Positions 8,848 to 18,007 of a DNA stretch of 64,000 bases are shown piece by piece. This stretch comes from Streptomyces hygroscopicus (GTDB lineage: Bacteria > Actinomycetota > Actinomycetes > Streptomycetales > Streptomycetaceae). A model generated the notes under the pieces. It was not told the DNA's origin. It saw only the letters and a list, made by a program, of their open reading frames with translations, and did not search any database. A program made the translations under genes and the position numbers. The stretch is from positions 1 to 64,000 of the forward strand of contig NZ_LBMW01000003.1 in NCBI RefSeq assembly GCF_026168105.1, written 5' to 3'. Each line of letters starts with the position of its first letter. Position 1 is the stretch's first letter.

Positions 8848-9077
8848 GGAGTCGGACTGCACAGGGTTCGGCCAAAACAGCCGATGCGAGCAGTCCGCCG
8901 ACGAAGTCGGGGGCGGCCGGATCGACGTACTTCGGCGCCTGCCCGGCGACGGTGCGGACGAGGAGACCCGCGGTGCCGCGCGGTGCACGAAAGGCCAGGT
9001 CGCCGGGGAAGTGGGACGGTGGAGGTGGGGAGGGCCGAACGGCAGTGAGGGACAACCAGGGACGAGGAGGGAGCTCC

Positions 9078-10943
9078 ATGGCACGTCCTGTCGGTATCGA
9101 CCTCGGGACCACGAACTCGGTGGTCTCGGTCCTCGAGGGCGGCGAGCCCACCGTCATCACCAACACCGAAGGCGGCCGGACCACGCCGTCGGTCGTCGCC
9201 TTCGCCAAGAACGGCGAGGTGCTCGTCGGCGAGGTCGCCAAGCGGCAGGCGGTGACGAACGTCGAGCGCACCGCGCGCTCGGTCAAGCGCCACATGGGCG
9301 ACCAGGGGTGGCGCTTCCCGGACAGCGGCGGCATCGACGGCAAGACGTACACCGCGCAGGAGATCTCCGCACGCGTGCTGCAGAAGCTGAAGCGGGACGC
9401 GGAGGCCTACCTGGGCGAGGACGTCTCCGACGCGGTGATCACCGTGCCCGCGTATTTCGACGACGCGCAGCGGCAGGCCACCAAGGAGGCCGGGGAGATC
9501 GCCGGTCTGAACGTCCTGCGGATCATCAACGAGCCGACGGCGGCCGCCCTGGCGTACGGCCTCGACAAGGAGAACGAGCAGACGGTGCTCGTCTTCGACC
9601 TCGGTGGCGGCACGTTCGACGTGTCCCTGCTCGAGATGGGCGAGGGCGTCATCGAGGTCAAGGCGACCAACGGGGACACCCACCTCGGCGGCGACGACTG
9701 GGACCAGCGGATCGTCGACCACCTGGTCAAACAGTTCAAGAACGCCTACGGCGTCGACCTGTCCAAGGACAAGATGGCGGTGCAGCGGCTGCGCGAAGCC
9801 GCCGAGAAGGCGAAGATCGAGCTGTCGAGCTCGTCCGAGACGACCATCAACCTGCCCTATGTCACGGCCTCGGCCGAGGGCCCGCTGCATCTCGACGAGA
9901 AACTGACCCGCGCCCAGTTCCAGCAGTTGACGGCCGACCTGCTGGAGCGCTGCAGGACGCCGTTCCACCAGGCGGTCAAGGACGCCGGGATCAAGCTGTC
10001 CGACATCCACCATGTGATCCTGGTGGGCGGTTCGACGCGTATGCCCGCGGTGACGGACCTGGTGCGGGAACTCACCGGCAAGGAGCCGCACAAGGGTGTG
10101 AACCCGGACGAGGTCGTCGCCGTCGGCGCCTCGCTCCAGGCCGGTGTCCTCAAGGGCGAGGTCAAGGACGTCCTGCTCCTCGACGTGACCCCGCTGTCCC
10201 TCGGCATCGAGACCAAGGGCGGCATCATGACCAAGCTCATCGAGCGCAACACCACGATCCCGACCAAGCGCTCGGAGATCTTCACCACGGCCGAGGACAA
10301 CCAGCCGTCCGTGCAGATCCAGGTCTACCAGGGCGAGCGCGAGATCGCGGCGTACAACAAGAAGCTCGGCATGTTCGAGCTGACCGGTCTGCCGCCGGCG
10401 CCGCGTGGCGTCCCGCAGATCGAGGTGTCCTTCGACATCGACGCCAACGGCATCATGCACGTCACGGCGAAGGACCTCGGCACCGGCAAGGAGCAGAAGA
10501 TGACCGTCACCGGCGGCTCCGCGTTGCCGAAGAACGACATCGACCGCATGGTCCGCGAGGCGGAGCAGCACGCCGAGGACGACCGCAAGCGACGCGAGGC
10601 CGCCGAGACCCGCAACCAGGCCGAACAGCTCGTCTACCAGACCGAGCGGCTCATCAGGGAGAACGGGGACAGGATTCCGGGCGATGTGAGAAGCGAGACG
10701 GAGGGTGCCGTCGCCGAGCTGAAGGAGACACTCAAGGGCGAGGACACCGCACAGATCCGGCAGGCCGTGGACAAGGCCTCCGCCGCGGCCCAGAAGATCG
10801 GCAGCGCCCTGTACGGGCAGGCGCGCACCGAGCCCGGCACGGCGTCGGAGCCGGGCGCGGCGAGCGGCGGCAACCGGTCCGACGAGGACGTCGTGGACGC
10901 CGAGATCGTGGACGACGACTCGTCACAGGCGGGCCGGCCATGA
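9078..10943 (+). CDS. dnaK: Hsp70 chaperone DnaK (probable second copy)
   Basis: A full-length 621-residue Hsp70. The nucleotide-binding domain begins with [13 protein letters not shown] and contains [22 protein letters not shown] and [10 protein letters not shown]; the substrate-binding domain includes [14 protein letters not shown] and the lid ends in the acidic [13 protein letters not shown] tail. It binds unfolded peptides with ATP. The start at 9078 follows GAGGAGGGAG. It is followed with a 4-base overlap by grpE, but there is no dnaJ or hspR, unlike the main Streptomyces dnaK operon. I saw no HAIR or CIRCE element upstream. I infer an additional, differently regulated DnaK. Confidence 0.95.
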   Translation: MARPVGIDLGTTNSVVSVLEGGEPTVITNTEGGRTTPSVVAFAKNGEVLVGEVAKRQAVTNVERTARSVKRHMGDQGWRFPDSGGIDGKTYTAQEISARVLQKLKRDAEAYLGEDVSDAVITVPAYFDDAQRQATKEAGEIAGLNVLRIINEPTAAALAYGLDKENEQTVLVFDLGGGTFDVSLLEMGEGVIEVKATNGDTHLGGDDWDQRIVDHLVKQFKNAYGVDLSKDKMAVQRLREAAEKAKIELSSSSETTINLPYVTASAEGPLHLDEKLTRAQFQQLTADLLERCRTPFHQAVKDAGIKLSDIHHVILVGGSTRMPAVTDLVRELTGKEPHKGVNPDEVVAVGASLQAGVLKGEVKDVLLLDVTPLSLGIETKGGIMTKLIERNTTIPTKRSEIFTTAEDNQPSVQIQVYQGEREIAAYNKKLGMFELTGLPPAPRGVPQIEVSFDIDANGIMHVTAKDLGTGKEQKMTVTGGSALPKNDIDRMVREAEQHAEDDRKRREAAETRNQAEQLVYQTERLIRENGDRIPGDVRSETEGAVAELKETLKGEDTAQIRQAVDKASAAAQKIGSALYGQARTEPGTASEPGAASGGNRSDEDVVDAEIVDDDSSQAGRP

Positions 10944-11401
10944 ACCCGGTTCGCCCGCAGACCAAGGAACTGCGGCGTCTGCTCGACGAGCGCACCGCCG
11001 ACCTTAAGCGGGTGAAGGCCGAGTACGACAACTACCGCAAGCAGGTGCGGCGCGACCGTATGGCGGTCCGCGAGGTTGCCATGGAGAACGTTCTGCGGGC
11101 GCTGCTGCCCGTCCTGGACGCCGTCGAGGGAGCCCGTCGGCTGGAGGCCATGACGCCCGGTCTCAAGGCCGTTGCCGACGTGCTGGAGACGCAGCTGGCC
11201 TCCCTCGGACTGGAGTCGTTCGGAGCGGAGGGCGAGGCCTTCGACCCGCTGTGGCACGAGGCGGTGACACACGTCGTGTCCCCGAACGCCGACCGTCTGA
11301 CCTGCGGCGAGATCCTGAGCCCCGGATACCGGGTGGGTGACCGGCTGCTGCGTGCCGCACGCGTCACGGTCACCGGCCCACCGACCGCCCGGCGGCCGTG
11401 A
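10940..11401 (+). CDS. grpE: Nucleotide exchange factor GrpE (short)
   Basis: A 153-residue GrpE. The long N-terminal helix ([30 protein letters not shown]) leads into the family core [11 protein letters not shown] and the beta domain [15 protein letters not shown]...[22 protein letters not shown]. It releases ADP from DnaK. It lacks the long acidic N-terminal extension of typical actinobacterial GrpE. The ATG overlaps the dnaK stop by 4 bases, so the two are co-translated. Confidence 0.93.
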   Translation: MNPVRPQTKELRRLLDERTADLKRVKAEYDNYRKQVRRDRMAVREVAMENVLRALLPVLDAVEGARRLEAMTPGLKAVADVLETQLASLGLESFGAEGEAFDPLWHEAVTHVVSPNADRLTCGEILSPGYRVGDRLLRAARVTVTGPPTARRP

Positions 11402-11678
11402 CCGGCGCCCGGCGTTCCGTACCGGGCGTGGCTTTCCGTGCCGGGTTGTTCGGTGCCCTGTGCCCGGCATGGAGCGTCCTACGCCCGTGTCCGCGCTCGC
11501 TGCCCTGTGCCCGTGCCCGGCGCCCCGTAACGCCGCGCGCCCGTGCCCGGCGCCCCCGCCCATGCCCGCGCCCAAGGCCCCCGGGCGCGGTCACTCGGCC
11601 GTCGTGCCCGGGGGCTCGGCGTCCTGGGCCCCCGTGGCCGTGCCCGGCGCCCCTTGCGTGTCCAAGGCTCTGGCGCGG
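11402..11678. other. Low-complexity GC-rich convergent intergenic region
   Basis: The region between grpE and the opposing hypothetical gene is dominated by degenerate repeats of a GTGCCCGGCGCC-like unit. It also contains the extra copy of a gene tail described at 11584-11714. No gene is supported. Confidence 0.5.
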
Positions 11679-11714
11679 TCACTCCGTCGTCGTGTCCCGG
11701 GGCTCGGCGTCCGG
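11584..11714. repeat. Direct repeat: duplicated 3' end of the 181-residue gene
   Basis: About 43 bases at 11584-11627 match 11672-11714 with a few changes, 88 bases apart. The second copy is the real end of the opposite-strand gene (protein tail DAEPRDTTTE plus stop). The first copy would encode DAEPPGTTAE plus stop. Confidence 0.6.
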
Positions 11715-12224
11715 TCCCTGGGACCGGACGCGCTGCACATGTTCCAGTGACTCGCGCAGCTCGCTGAGCCAGTCGTCGGTGTGCTTCTGCACCAGGCGTA
11801 CGCACCAGGCCAGCGCCTCGCTCCGGCTGCGGGCCACACCGCCCGCGATGAGCGTGTCGAGGACCTGACGCTCGGGCTGGCGCAGCCGGGTCATCACGGG
11901 CGCCGCGACGTGCGTGAACAGGGCCCGCTCCCCGCCGCACTCCACGCCCCAGGAGACCTTCCGCTCGAACCGGTGCTCGGCCTCACGCGCCACCTCGACC
12001 CGGTCCTGACGGGTGCGCTCGCGGAACTCCTGGATACGGGCCCTGACAGCCGCCTCCCTCTCGGCGGGCGGGGCGTCCTCGGCAAGCCGCGGCTCGGGGA
12101 TACGGCCGACGACGGTGATCTCCTCCCGGTCGACCGTGACCTCCAGCAGGCTCTCGAACAGATCGTCGGGCAGTCGGCCGGCGAACCAGCCGCGCAGCTT
12201 CTCACGTTGCTCTGCGGTAATCAT
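11679..12224 (-). CDS. Conserved actinobacterial hypothetical protein
   Basis: A 181-residue soluble, highly charged protein I cannot assign to a named family. The N-terminus MITAEQREKLRGWFAGRLPDDLFE and a mid-section of Arg/Glu-rich helices (PPAEREAAVRARIQEFRERTRQDR) precede a C-terminal segment GGVARSRSEALAWCVRLVQKHTDDWLSELRESLEHV. That segment resembles a small helical ribbon-helix-helix or stress-adaptor module. The start at ATG 12224 is preferred; upstream in-frame sequence is poor. It converges on dnaK-grpE, so a link with protein quality control is possible but unproven. An inverted repeat covers its start codon. Confidence 0.7.
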   Translation of the reverse strand: MITAEQREKLRGWFAGRLPDDLFESLLEVTVDREEITVVGRIPEPRLAEDAPPAEREAAVRARIQEFRERTRQDRVEVAREAEHRFERKVSWGVECGGERALFTHVAAPVMTRLRQPERQVLDTLIAGGVARSRSEALAWCVRLVQKHTDDWLSELRESLEHVQRVRSQGPDAEPRDTTTE

Positions 12225-12238
12225 GTAATGACGATTAC
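12217..12238. promoter_or_regulatory. Inverted repeat over a start codon
   Basis: GTAATC and GATTAC are separated by 10 bases and span the ATG at 12222-12224 of the opposite-strand 181-residue gene. This could be an operator or an mRNA element. It is visible in sequence only. Confidence 0.35.
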
Positions 12239-12597
12239 GCCCGCCAGGGCCAAAAGCAAGGGCCTGCCGCGGTGTATGCCGTGAGCGGAAGAGAGCGCTT
12301 GCCCGAAGCCGCAAGCGGAATGTTTCAGGCCTATTGCAGAGGCGTGCCAATCCAGCCAGGTGGATGCGCCGAGTGACCGGCGCCCGTGCAGGAGCGGGGT
12401 CCGGACGTTCGAATTCCGTAACTTCACGCCACTGTTTCAACACTCAAAGTTACCGAAACCCATGGGGTCGATGTGAGTTTCCCGCCCGGACTCGGCAGAC
12501 TCCGGCACGCCGAACCGGCACTCGACGGGACGGTCTCCGGGCCCACATACGGCCGGAGCCGAAACGTCACTCCGATACGAGCGGAAGGATGCACACA
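12225..12597. other. Divergent intergenic region with inverted repeat
   Basis: This holds the promoters of the 181-residue gene and the inhibitor gene. No other gene is seen. An inverted repeat GTAACTT (12418-12424) / AAGTTAC (12447-12453) lies in the AT-richer half and may regulate the inhibitor. Confidence 0.45.
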
Positions 12598-13032
12598 ATG
12601 CCGAACACCGCGCGCTGGGCAGCGACCCTCACCCTGACTGCCACCGCCGTCTGCGGCCCCCTCACCGGGTCCGCCCTCGCCGCCCCCAGCCCCGCGCCCG
12701 CCTCTCTCTACGCCCCCTCGGCCCTGGTCATGACCGTGGGCCACGGCCAGACGGCCGCGACCGTCACGCCCGAGCGTGCGGTCACGCTGAACTGCGCCCC
12801 GACCCCCTCCGGCAGCCACCCCGCCGCCGTCGAGGCCTGCGCCGACCTGCGCGCCGTCGGAGGCGACTTCAATGCCCTGAGGGCCAGGGAGGGCGTCCTA
12901 TGTACCAGGCTGTGGGACCCCGTGGTCGTCACGGTCCAGGGCGTCTGGCAGGGCAAGCGCGTCGACTACGAGCGCACCTTTGCGAACTCGTGCGTGAAGG
13001 ACTCCTACGGGACCGCCGTCTTCACGTTCTGA
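12598..13032 (+). CDS. Subtilisin-inhibitor-like (SSI) secreted protease inhibitor, P1 Arg
   Basis: A 144-residue precursor with a Sec signal peptide (residues 1 to about 29, ending SALAAP) and a mature SSI domain. The family marks [34 protein letters not shown] core, [18 protein letters not shown] and four cysteines are present. By alignment with SSI (CPMVYDPV) the reactive loop is CTRLWDPV, placing Arg at P1. SSI has Met and inhibits subtilisin; P1 Arg predicts trypsin-like targets. ATG 12598 is chosen over ATG 12589 because GGAAGG is 9 bases upstream of it. A strong terminator follows. Confidence 0.92.
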   Translation: MPNTARWAATLTLTATAVCGPLTGSALAAPSPAPASLYAPSALVMTVGHGQTAATVTPERAVTLNCAPTPSGSHPAAVEACADLRAVGGDFNALRAREGVLCTRLWDPVVVTVQGVWQGKRVDYERTFANSCVKDSYGTAVFTF

Positions 13033-13122
13033 GGACCGGGATGCGCGGTGTCCGCGAGCGTCGAACGGGGGCTCGTGGCTGGGGAGTGCGAGCCCTGACG
13101 CGGAACACCGAGTGATCCCGCA

Positions 13123-13165
13123 GCGGGGTCGGCCGGACGGAGTGGGGCCGTCCGGCCGACCCCGC
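13123..13165. terminator. Strong bidirectional terminator hairpin
   Basis: Perfect 18-bp stem (13123-13140 with 13148-13165) with loop AGTGGGG. It lies between the convergent inhibitor gene and the 62-residue gene and can serve both. Confidence 0.85.
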
Positions 13166-13167
13166 AA

Positions 13168-13356
13168 TCATTCGGACGTGATCGACCAGCGCCCCACTTC
13201 GCGGTACTTCGAGTCGTATACGACCGACTCGTCGCCGGGTTTCAAATCGTAGTGATCGAGGTTCCCGCCCCAGTACCGCAGGATCCGCCCCAACTCCTTG
13301 GCGGCGTTGCCGTCCCAGCCCGTCTCTCCCATGCCGACTTCGAGAACGAACTTCAT
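13168..13356 (-). CDS. Small conserved hypothetical protein
   Basis: A 62-residue acidic, tryptophan-rich protein (MKFVLEVGMGETGWDGNAAKELGRILRYWGG...VGRWSITSE). The ATG at 13356 is preceded by GAGGAAGG, a good ribosome-binding site. No family is recognised, though it looks like a compact single-domain protein conserved in Streptomyces. It ends 2 bases from the terminator at 13123-13165. Confidence 0.72.
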   Translation of the reverse strand: MKFVLEVGMGETGWDGNAAKELGRILRYWGGNLDHYDLKPGDESVVYDSKYREVGRWSITSE

Positions 13357-13801
13357 CTACGAGCCTTCCTCTCCGGTGGTGATCCCTGCCGCTTCCTTCC
13401 ATCATTTCATTGAACTGCTTGTTGAGACTTGGTAGTTGGTTGAGCGATTCAGCGACAGGGCAGGCCCGTGGCCCCGGCGGTCGTCGGATCCAGGGCCGGG
13501 CAGGACCGGGCCGCTTCACTCTCACCCCGCACTCGAACCCGTGGTCGCGCCCGACTGTTGCTTCTCACCCGTGAGCGTCGGCGCGACGGTGTGGCGGAAC
13601 GTCCGTGCGGGAGGCGGCGAGGCCGATCGGCAAAGGCGCCCGCCTATGGGTAAGGCAGGTTCCCTTACCATTGAGCCCGGGGCGAGACAACGACTCGGCT
13701 GTGCGCCGCCGACCTGGCGTGATCGTCCTGCGACTCCCCTTACCCGGGAGGGCTGTTCGCCGAGGCCCCTGGCCCACCCGTCGTCCCATGGAAAGCAGGA
13801 C

Positions 13802-14665
13802 ATGTCCGCCCCACCCTCGTGCCTCGTGACCACCCCTGAGCTTCCCGGCGGCCCCGTCGACGTCCGGCTCGTCGTCACCGACATGGACGGCACGCTCCTC
13901 GACGCCACCGGACGGATCCCCGAGGGGCTGTGGCCGCTCCTCGCCGAACTGCGCCGGCGCGGCGTGCTGTTCAGCCCGGCCAGCGGCCGCCAGTGCGCCA
14001 CCCTGGAGCGGCAGTTCGCCGAGGCGGGCGACGGCATGGTCTTCGTCGCCGAGAACGGCACCTACGTGGTGCGCGACGGCGTGGAGCTCAGCTCCGACCC
14101 CCTGGACGCCCCGACGGCCGCCCGCGTCGTCGCGACCACCCGGCGGCTCGCGGCCGACGGTGTGGACGTGGGAGCGGTCCTGTGCGGGAAGAGGTCCGCC
14201 TATGTGGAGCGAGCCGACGACGCCTTTCTGACCGAGGCCAGGAAGTACTACGCCCGGCTGCGGCCGGTCGAGGACCTGACCGCGGTCGACGACGAGTTCC
14301 TCAAGGTGGCCGTCTTCGACTTCGGAACCGCGGAACGGACCACGGCTCCCGCCCTGGAGCCCTTCGCAGCCACCCACCAGGTCGTCGTCTCGGGCGAGCA
14401 CTGGGTCGACATCATGAATCCCACCGCCAACAAGGGCGCCGCCATACGCGGGCTCCAGCGCGACCTCGGCATCACGCCCGCGCAGACGATGGTGTTCGGC
14501 GACTATCTCAACGACCTCGAGATGCTCGACACCGCCGAGTGGTCCTTCGCCATGACCAACGCCCACCCGGAGGTGATCCGGCGGGCCCGCTACCTGGCAC
14601 CGCCCAACACCGAGAACGGCGTCCTGCGCACGATCATCCGTGTCCTGGGCCTGCCCACCCCCTGA
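13802..14665 (+). CDS. HAD-superfamily phosphatase (Cof-type, IIB cap)
   Basis: A 287-residue Cof-like HAD hydrolase. Motif I is TDMDGTLLD (nucleophile D27, acid D29), motif II SPASGR, the Lys sits in NPTANKGAAIRGL, and motif IV is GDYLNDLEML. The cap between the motifs is the type IIB alpha/beta kind. Such enzymes dephosphorylate sugar phosphates or pyridoxal/flavin phosphates. ATG 13802 follows GGAAAGCAGGA. It stands alone, facing the convergent SpoIIE phosphatase gene. Confidence 0.88.
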   Translation: MSAPPSCLVTTPELPGGPVDVRLVVTDMDGTLLDATGRIPEGLWPLLAELRRRGVLFSPASGRQCATLERQFAEAGDGMVFVAENGTYVVRDGVELSSDPLDAPTAARVVATTRRLAADGVDVGAVLCGKRSAYVERADDAFLTEARKYYARLRPVEDLTAVDDEFLKVAVFDFGTAERTTAPALEPFAATHQVVVSGEHWVDIMNPTANKGAAIRGLQRDLGITPAQTMVFGDYLNDLEMLDTAEWSFAMTNAHPEVIRRARYLAPPNTENGVLRTIIRVLGLPTP

Positions 14666-14689
14666 GCTCGGCCCCCGGCCGGCGGCTGC

Positions 14690-15961
14690 TCACCCCTCGT
14701 GGCGTGAGTGGATGCGCGCGGCCAGAACCGCGACGTCGTCCTCCGCATGGTCGGCGTCGAGACGGGTGAGGACGTCCGTGAGCAGTTCGTCGACGCCCGC
14801 CCCCGGCGGCAGCCGCAGCCCGGCCAGCCGGGCCAGCGAGACGTCGATGTCCTCCTCACGGCGCTCCACGAGCCCGTCCGTGAACATCAGCAGCGTGTCG
14901 TCGGTCGTCAGCTCCCGCGTTGCCAGTTCATAACCGCCGACTCCCGTCCCGAGCGGGGGTCCCACCGGCACGTCCAGCAGTTCGCCCGTCCCGTCCCCAC
15001 CGAACAGGGCGGGCGGCAGATGGCCGGCGCTGGCCAGCGACGCCCTGCGCCGCGTCGGGTCGACCCGGACCAGCAGACAGGTGGCCGGACGCCGGGTGCC
15101 GTTCTCGGCGACGGCGGCGTCCAGCCGACGCAGCACGCGGTGCGGCGGCAGGTCCGTGGAGGCGACATACCGCAGCATCGAGCGGTATGCGGTCATGTCG
15201 ACCGCCGCGTCCAGCCCGTGCCCCATGACGTCGCCCAGCACCAGCAGGGTCCGCCCGTAGTGCAACCGCACCGTCTCGAACCAGTCCCCGCCCACCAAGG
15301 CCCCTCCGCCCGCGGGCAGATAGCGCGTGGCGAGGTCCAGGTTCGGATGCGGCCGTCCCGGTTCGGTCAGCAGCGCCCGCTGGAGGCGGAACACCGTGCC
15401 GCGCACGGCCGTGTACTGCTGCGCGTGCCCCAGGTGAACGGCCGCCAGCCGGGCAGCGAACTGCACCAGGGAGGTCTCCCGGTCCGTGAACGGCGGACCC
15501 TGCCGCACCGCCACCAGCACCCCGTACGACCGCTCGTGCGTCTGCAGTGGCACGGTCATGACCTGGCGCGGAACACGCCCGGGCAGGTCCATGGACGCCG
15601 TGACCGGATGCCCCTTCTCCAGCGCCTGCAGGTACAGGGAGCGGGCGCCGTTCGCGCTCCACGGTTCGAGCAGTTCGGCAAGGCCGCCCGCCGCCACCCG
15701 CTCCAGACCCGCCTCGGCGGCCGACGGCGCGGACGGGGCCTCCTCGGGCAGCAGGTCCACGGCTGCGGCGTCGCACACACGGCGGCAGACGTATGCGGCC
15801 AACTCCTCGCACGTCGTCTGCTCGTCGAGCGTCGTACCGATCGACTCGAGAGCGTCCTCCGCGCCGTACGGCAGGTCCGCAGAGTCCTCAGCGCCCACCG
15901 CGTCACCTCCGCGACCACCCGTCTCAGAGTCCACCCACGCATTCAACAGCCCCGGCCGCAC
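14690..15961 (-). CDS. GAF / SpoIIE-type PP2C serine phosphatase
   Basis: A 423-residue protein. Residues about 40-200 form a GAF-like sensor domain and about 215-420 a PP2C/SpoIIE domain, with metal-binding motifs GGDWFE, GDVMGHGLDAA, FTDGLVERRE and a final DDVAVLAARI. In Streptomyces such proteins dephosphorylate anti-sigma-factor antagonists (STAS proteins) in partner-switching pathways. No STAS or kinase gene is adjacent, so its partner is elsewhere, possibly the rsb operon at the far end of the window. Start choice between the ATG at 15961 and later in-frame codons is uncertain. Confidence 0.87.
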   Translation of the reverse strand: MRPGLLNAWVDSETGGRGGDAVGAEDSADLPYGAEDALESIGTTLDEQTTCEELAAYVCRRVCDAAAVDLLPEEAPSAPSAAEAGLERVAAGGLAELLEPWSANGARSLYLQALEKGHPVTASMDLPGRVPRQVMTVPLQTHERSYGVLVAVRQGPPFTDRETSLVQFAARLAAVHLGHAQQYTAVRGTVFRLQRALLTEPGRPHPNLDLATRYLPAGGGALVGGDWFETVRLHYGRTLLVLGDVMGHGLDAAVDMTAYRSMLRYVASTDLPPHRVLRRLDAAVAENGTRRPATCLLVRVDPTRRRASLASAGHLPPALFGGDGTGELLDVPVGPPLGTGVGGYELATRELTTDDTLLMFTDGLVERREEDIDVSLARLAGLRLPPGAGVDELLTDVLTRLDADHAEDDVAVLAARIHSRHEG

Positions 15962-15980
15962 CAGCGCGGCACCGACCCCG

Positions 15981-16985
15981 TCAGAGATCGTTCACCAGCA
16001 CCGCCGCCCCTTCGAAGCGGCCCGCCCTCAGATCGCCGAGGGCCCGATGCGCCTGGGACAACGGATAGCCGTGCGTCGTGGCCCGCACACCGTACCGGGC
16101 CACGAGGCCGAGGAACTCCCGGCCGTTCTCCCGCGTGTTCGAGGTGACGCTGCGCAGTTGCTTCTCGTAGAACAACTCGCTCTCGTAGCGCAGCGACGGA
16201 ACGTCGCTCAGGTGGATGCCCGCGACCGTCAGCACTCCACCCCGGTCCAGCGCCCGCAGGGCCACCGGCACGAGATCGCCGGCAGGCGCGAACAGGATCG
16301 CCCCGTCCAGCGGCTCCGGCGGCTGGTCGTAGGCGCCGCCCGCCGACGCGCACCCCAGGTCCAGCGCGAGCCGCCGCGACGCCTCGTCCCGTGTCAGGAC
16401 GTGCACGGTGGCGCCCTGTGCCAGGGCGACCTGGGCGCACAGATGGGCGCTGCCGCCGAACCCGTAGAGCCCGAGGCGCCCGCCAGGCGGCAGCGACGTC
16501 CGCAGCAGCGCGCGATAACCGATGATGCCCGCGCACAGCAGCGGCGCCAGCGCGACGTCGTCCACATCCGAGGGCAGCCGGTAGGCGAAGTCGGCGGGTA
16601 CGGTCGTGTACTCCGCGTAGCCGCCGTCGGCGTCCCAGCCGGTGTACTCGGAGCCCGGGCACAGATTCTCGGCCCCGCGCACGCAGTACCGGCACGTGCC
16701 GTCCGTGCGGCGCAGCCACGCCACCCCCACCCGGTCGCCGACCGCCCATCCGCTCACTGTGGGACCGGCCTCCGCCACCACGCCCACGACCTCGTGCCCG
16801 GGCACGACCCCCGGCAGGCGCACCGGCAGGTCGCCCTCGGCAACGTGCAGATCCGTGCGGCACACACCGCAAGCCCGCACCCGTACCAGCAGCTCGCCGC
16901 GCCCCGGCACCGGAACCGGCCGTTCCACGAACCGCAGGGGCTCCCGCTCGAGGGGCCCCGGCCGCTCCACCACCCATGCGCGCAT
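15981..16985 (-). CDS. Zinc-dependent alcohol dehydrogenase (MDR family)
   Basis: A 334-residue medium-chain dehydrogenase/reductase. The catalytic zinc site [14 protein letters not shown]...GHEVVG is intact, and the nucleotide-binding [17 protein letters not shown] is present. The structural zinc lobe reads [17 protein letters not shown]: three Cys are present and the usual first Cys position is Asp. The family oxidises alcohols or reduces aldehydes with NAD(P). The start [10 protein letters not shown] (16985) is chosen over a longer frame. It is divergent from the glyoxalase-fold gene and 19 bases upstream of the phosphatase gene on the same strand. Confidence 0.88.
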   Translation of the reverse strand: MRAWVVERPGPLEREPLRFVERPVPVPGRGELLVRVRACGVCRTDLHVAEGDLPVRLPGVVPGHEVVGVVAEAGPTVSGWAVGDRVGVAWLRRTDGTCRYCVRGAENLCPGSEYTGWDADGGYAEYTTVPADFAYRLPSDVDDVALAPLLCAGIIGYRALLRTSLPPGGRLGLYGFGGSAHLCAQVALAQGATVHVLTRDEASRRLALDLGCASAGGAYDQPPEPLDGAILFAPAGDLVPVALRALDRGGVLTVAGIHLSDVPSLRYESELFYEKQLRSVTSNTRENGREFLGLVARYGVRATTHGYPLSQAHRALGDLRAGRFEGAAVLVNDL

Positions 16986-17122
16986 CGTCTGTGCCCCGTC
17001 TCCCGTCCACGACCCCCTCGCTCCAGTGTCGGACAGGACCACGGTTCGGCGCGCGGCGCGGTCCGGGCCTGGCTAGCGTGAGGAGCGCAACCCCAGCTGT
17101 CGATCGGGGAAGGTCGAATGCC

Positions 17123-17920
17123 ATGGCGGTACAACCCGAAGGAACACCCTGTTGGGCCGACGCGATGTTCAGCGATCTCGAGGGGGCCAAGCGCTTCTAC
17201 GGCGATGTCCTCGGCTGGACGTTCGGCGAGTCCTCGGCCGAGTACGGCAACTACACGCAGGCGTACGCGGACGGCAAGGCGGTCGCCGCCGTCGTACCGC
17301 CCATGCCCGGGCAGGAGGGGCATTCGGCCTGGTGCCTGTACTTCGCCTCGCCGGATTCCGCCGCGACCGCACGGAAGATCAGGGACAACGGCGGCGAGGT
17401 GCTGATGGAGCCGATGCAGGTCGGCGACTTCGGCACCATGACCCTGGCGCGTGACCCGAGCGGTGCCGTCTTCGGCCTCTGGCAGGCGGGCACCCACGAG
17501 GGCTTCGAGGCCAGGGGCGTGCCCGGTGCGTACTGCTGGGCCGAGGTCTTCACCCGCGAACCGGAGAAATCCGACGCGTTCTTCCCCGCCGTCTTCCCCT
17601 ACCGCGCCAAGCAGATCGACGACGCGGCTGTCGACTTCCGCATCTTCGAGCTGGACGGGGGCCCCGTGCTCGGCCGCATGAAGATGACGGACGACTTCCC
17701 GCCCGAGGTCCCGCCGTACATCAACGTGTACTTCGCCGTCGACAACTGCGACGCGGCCGTGGAGCGGGCCACGAAACAGGGCGGTGTCCTGCGGTTCGGG
17801 CCGTTGGACAGCCCGTTCGGCCGGTTCGCCGCGCTGAGCGACCCGCAGGGTGCCAACTTCTCGGTCATCGACGTCACCACCACGCAGGGCGAGATGCCGA
17901 AGTCGACGGACGTGTCCTGA
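17123..17920 (+). CDS. Two-domain VOC (glyoxalase/bleomycin-resistance fold) protein
   Basis: A 265-residue protein made of two VOC modules (about 8-120 and 130-255). Marks include CWADAMFSDLEGAKRFYGDVLGW in the first, CWAEVFTREPEKSDAFFPAVFPY in the second, and closing DPSGAVFGLWQ and DPQGANFSVI strands. Family members bind metals or small molecules, and many act in antibiotic resistance or dioxygenation; the function of this one is not evident. ATG 17123 follows GGGGAAGG at 9 bases. Confidence 0.87.
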   Translation: MAVQPEGTPCWADAMFSDLEGAKRFYGDVLGWTFGESSAEYGNYTQAYADGKAVAAVVPPMPGQEGHSAWCLYFASPDSAATARKIRDNGGEVLMEPMQVGDFGTMTLARDPSGAVFGLWQAGTHEGFEARGVPGAYCWAEVFTREPEKSDAFFPAVFPYRAKQIDDAAVDFRIFELDGGPVLGRMKMTDDFPPEVPPYINVYFAVDNCDAAVERATKQGGVLRFGPLDSPFGRFAALSDPQGANFSVIDVTTTQGEMPKSTDVS

Positions 17921-18007
17921 CCGGCGGAATCCGCCATCGCCCCGGCCCGCGGGCCGCCCGGCAAGGGGCTTCGTGCCCCGGGCCCGGAGCGGTGGCAGGA
18001 CCGTGGC

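Noticed and set aside
8848..9077. HAIR or CIRCE heat-shock operator before dnaK
   Set aside because: No CTTGAGT-N7-ACTCAAG or GAGTGCTAA-type repeat could be found by eye.
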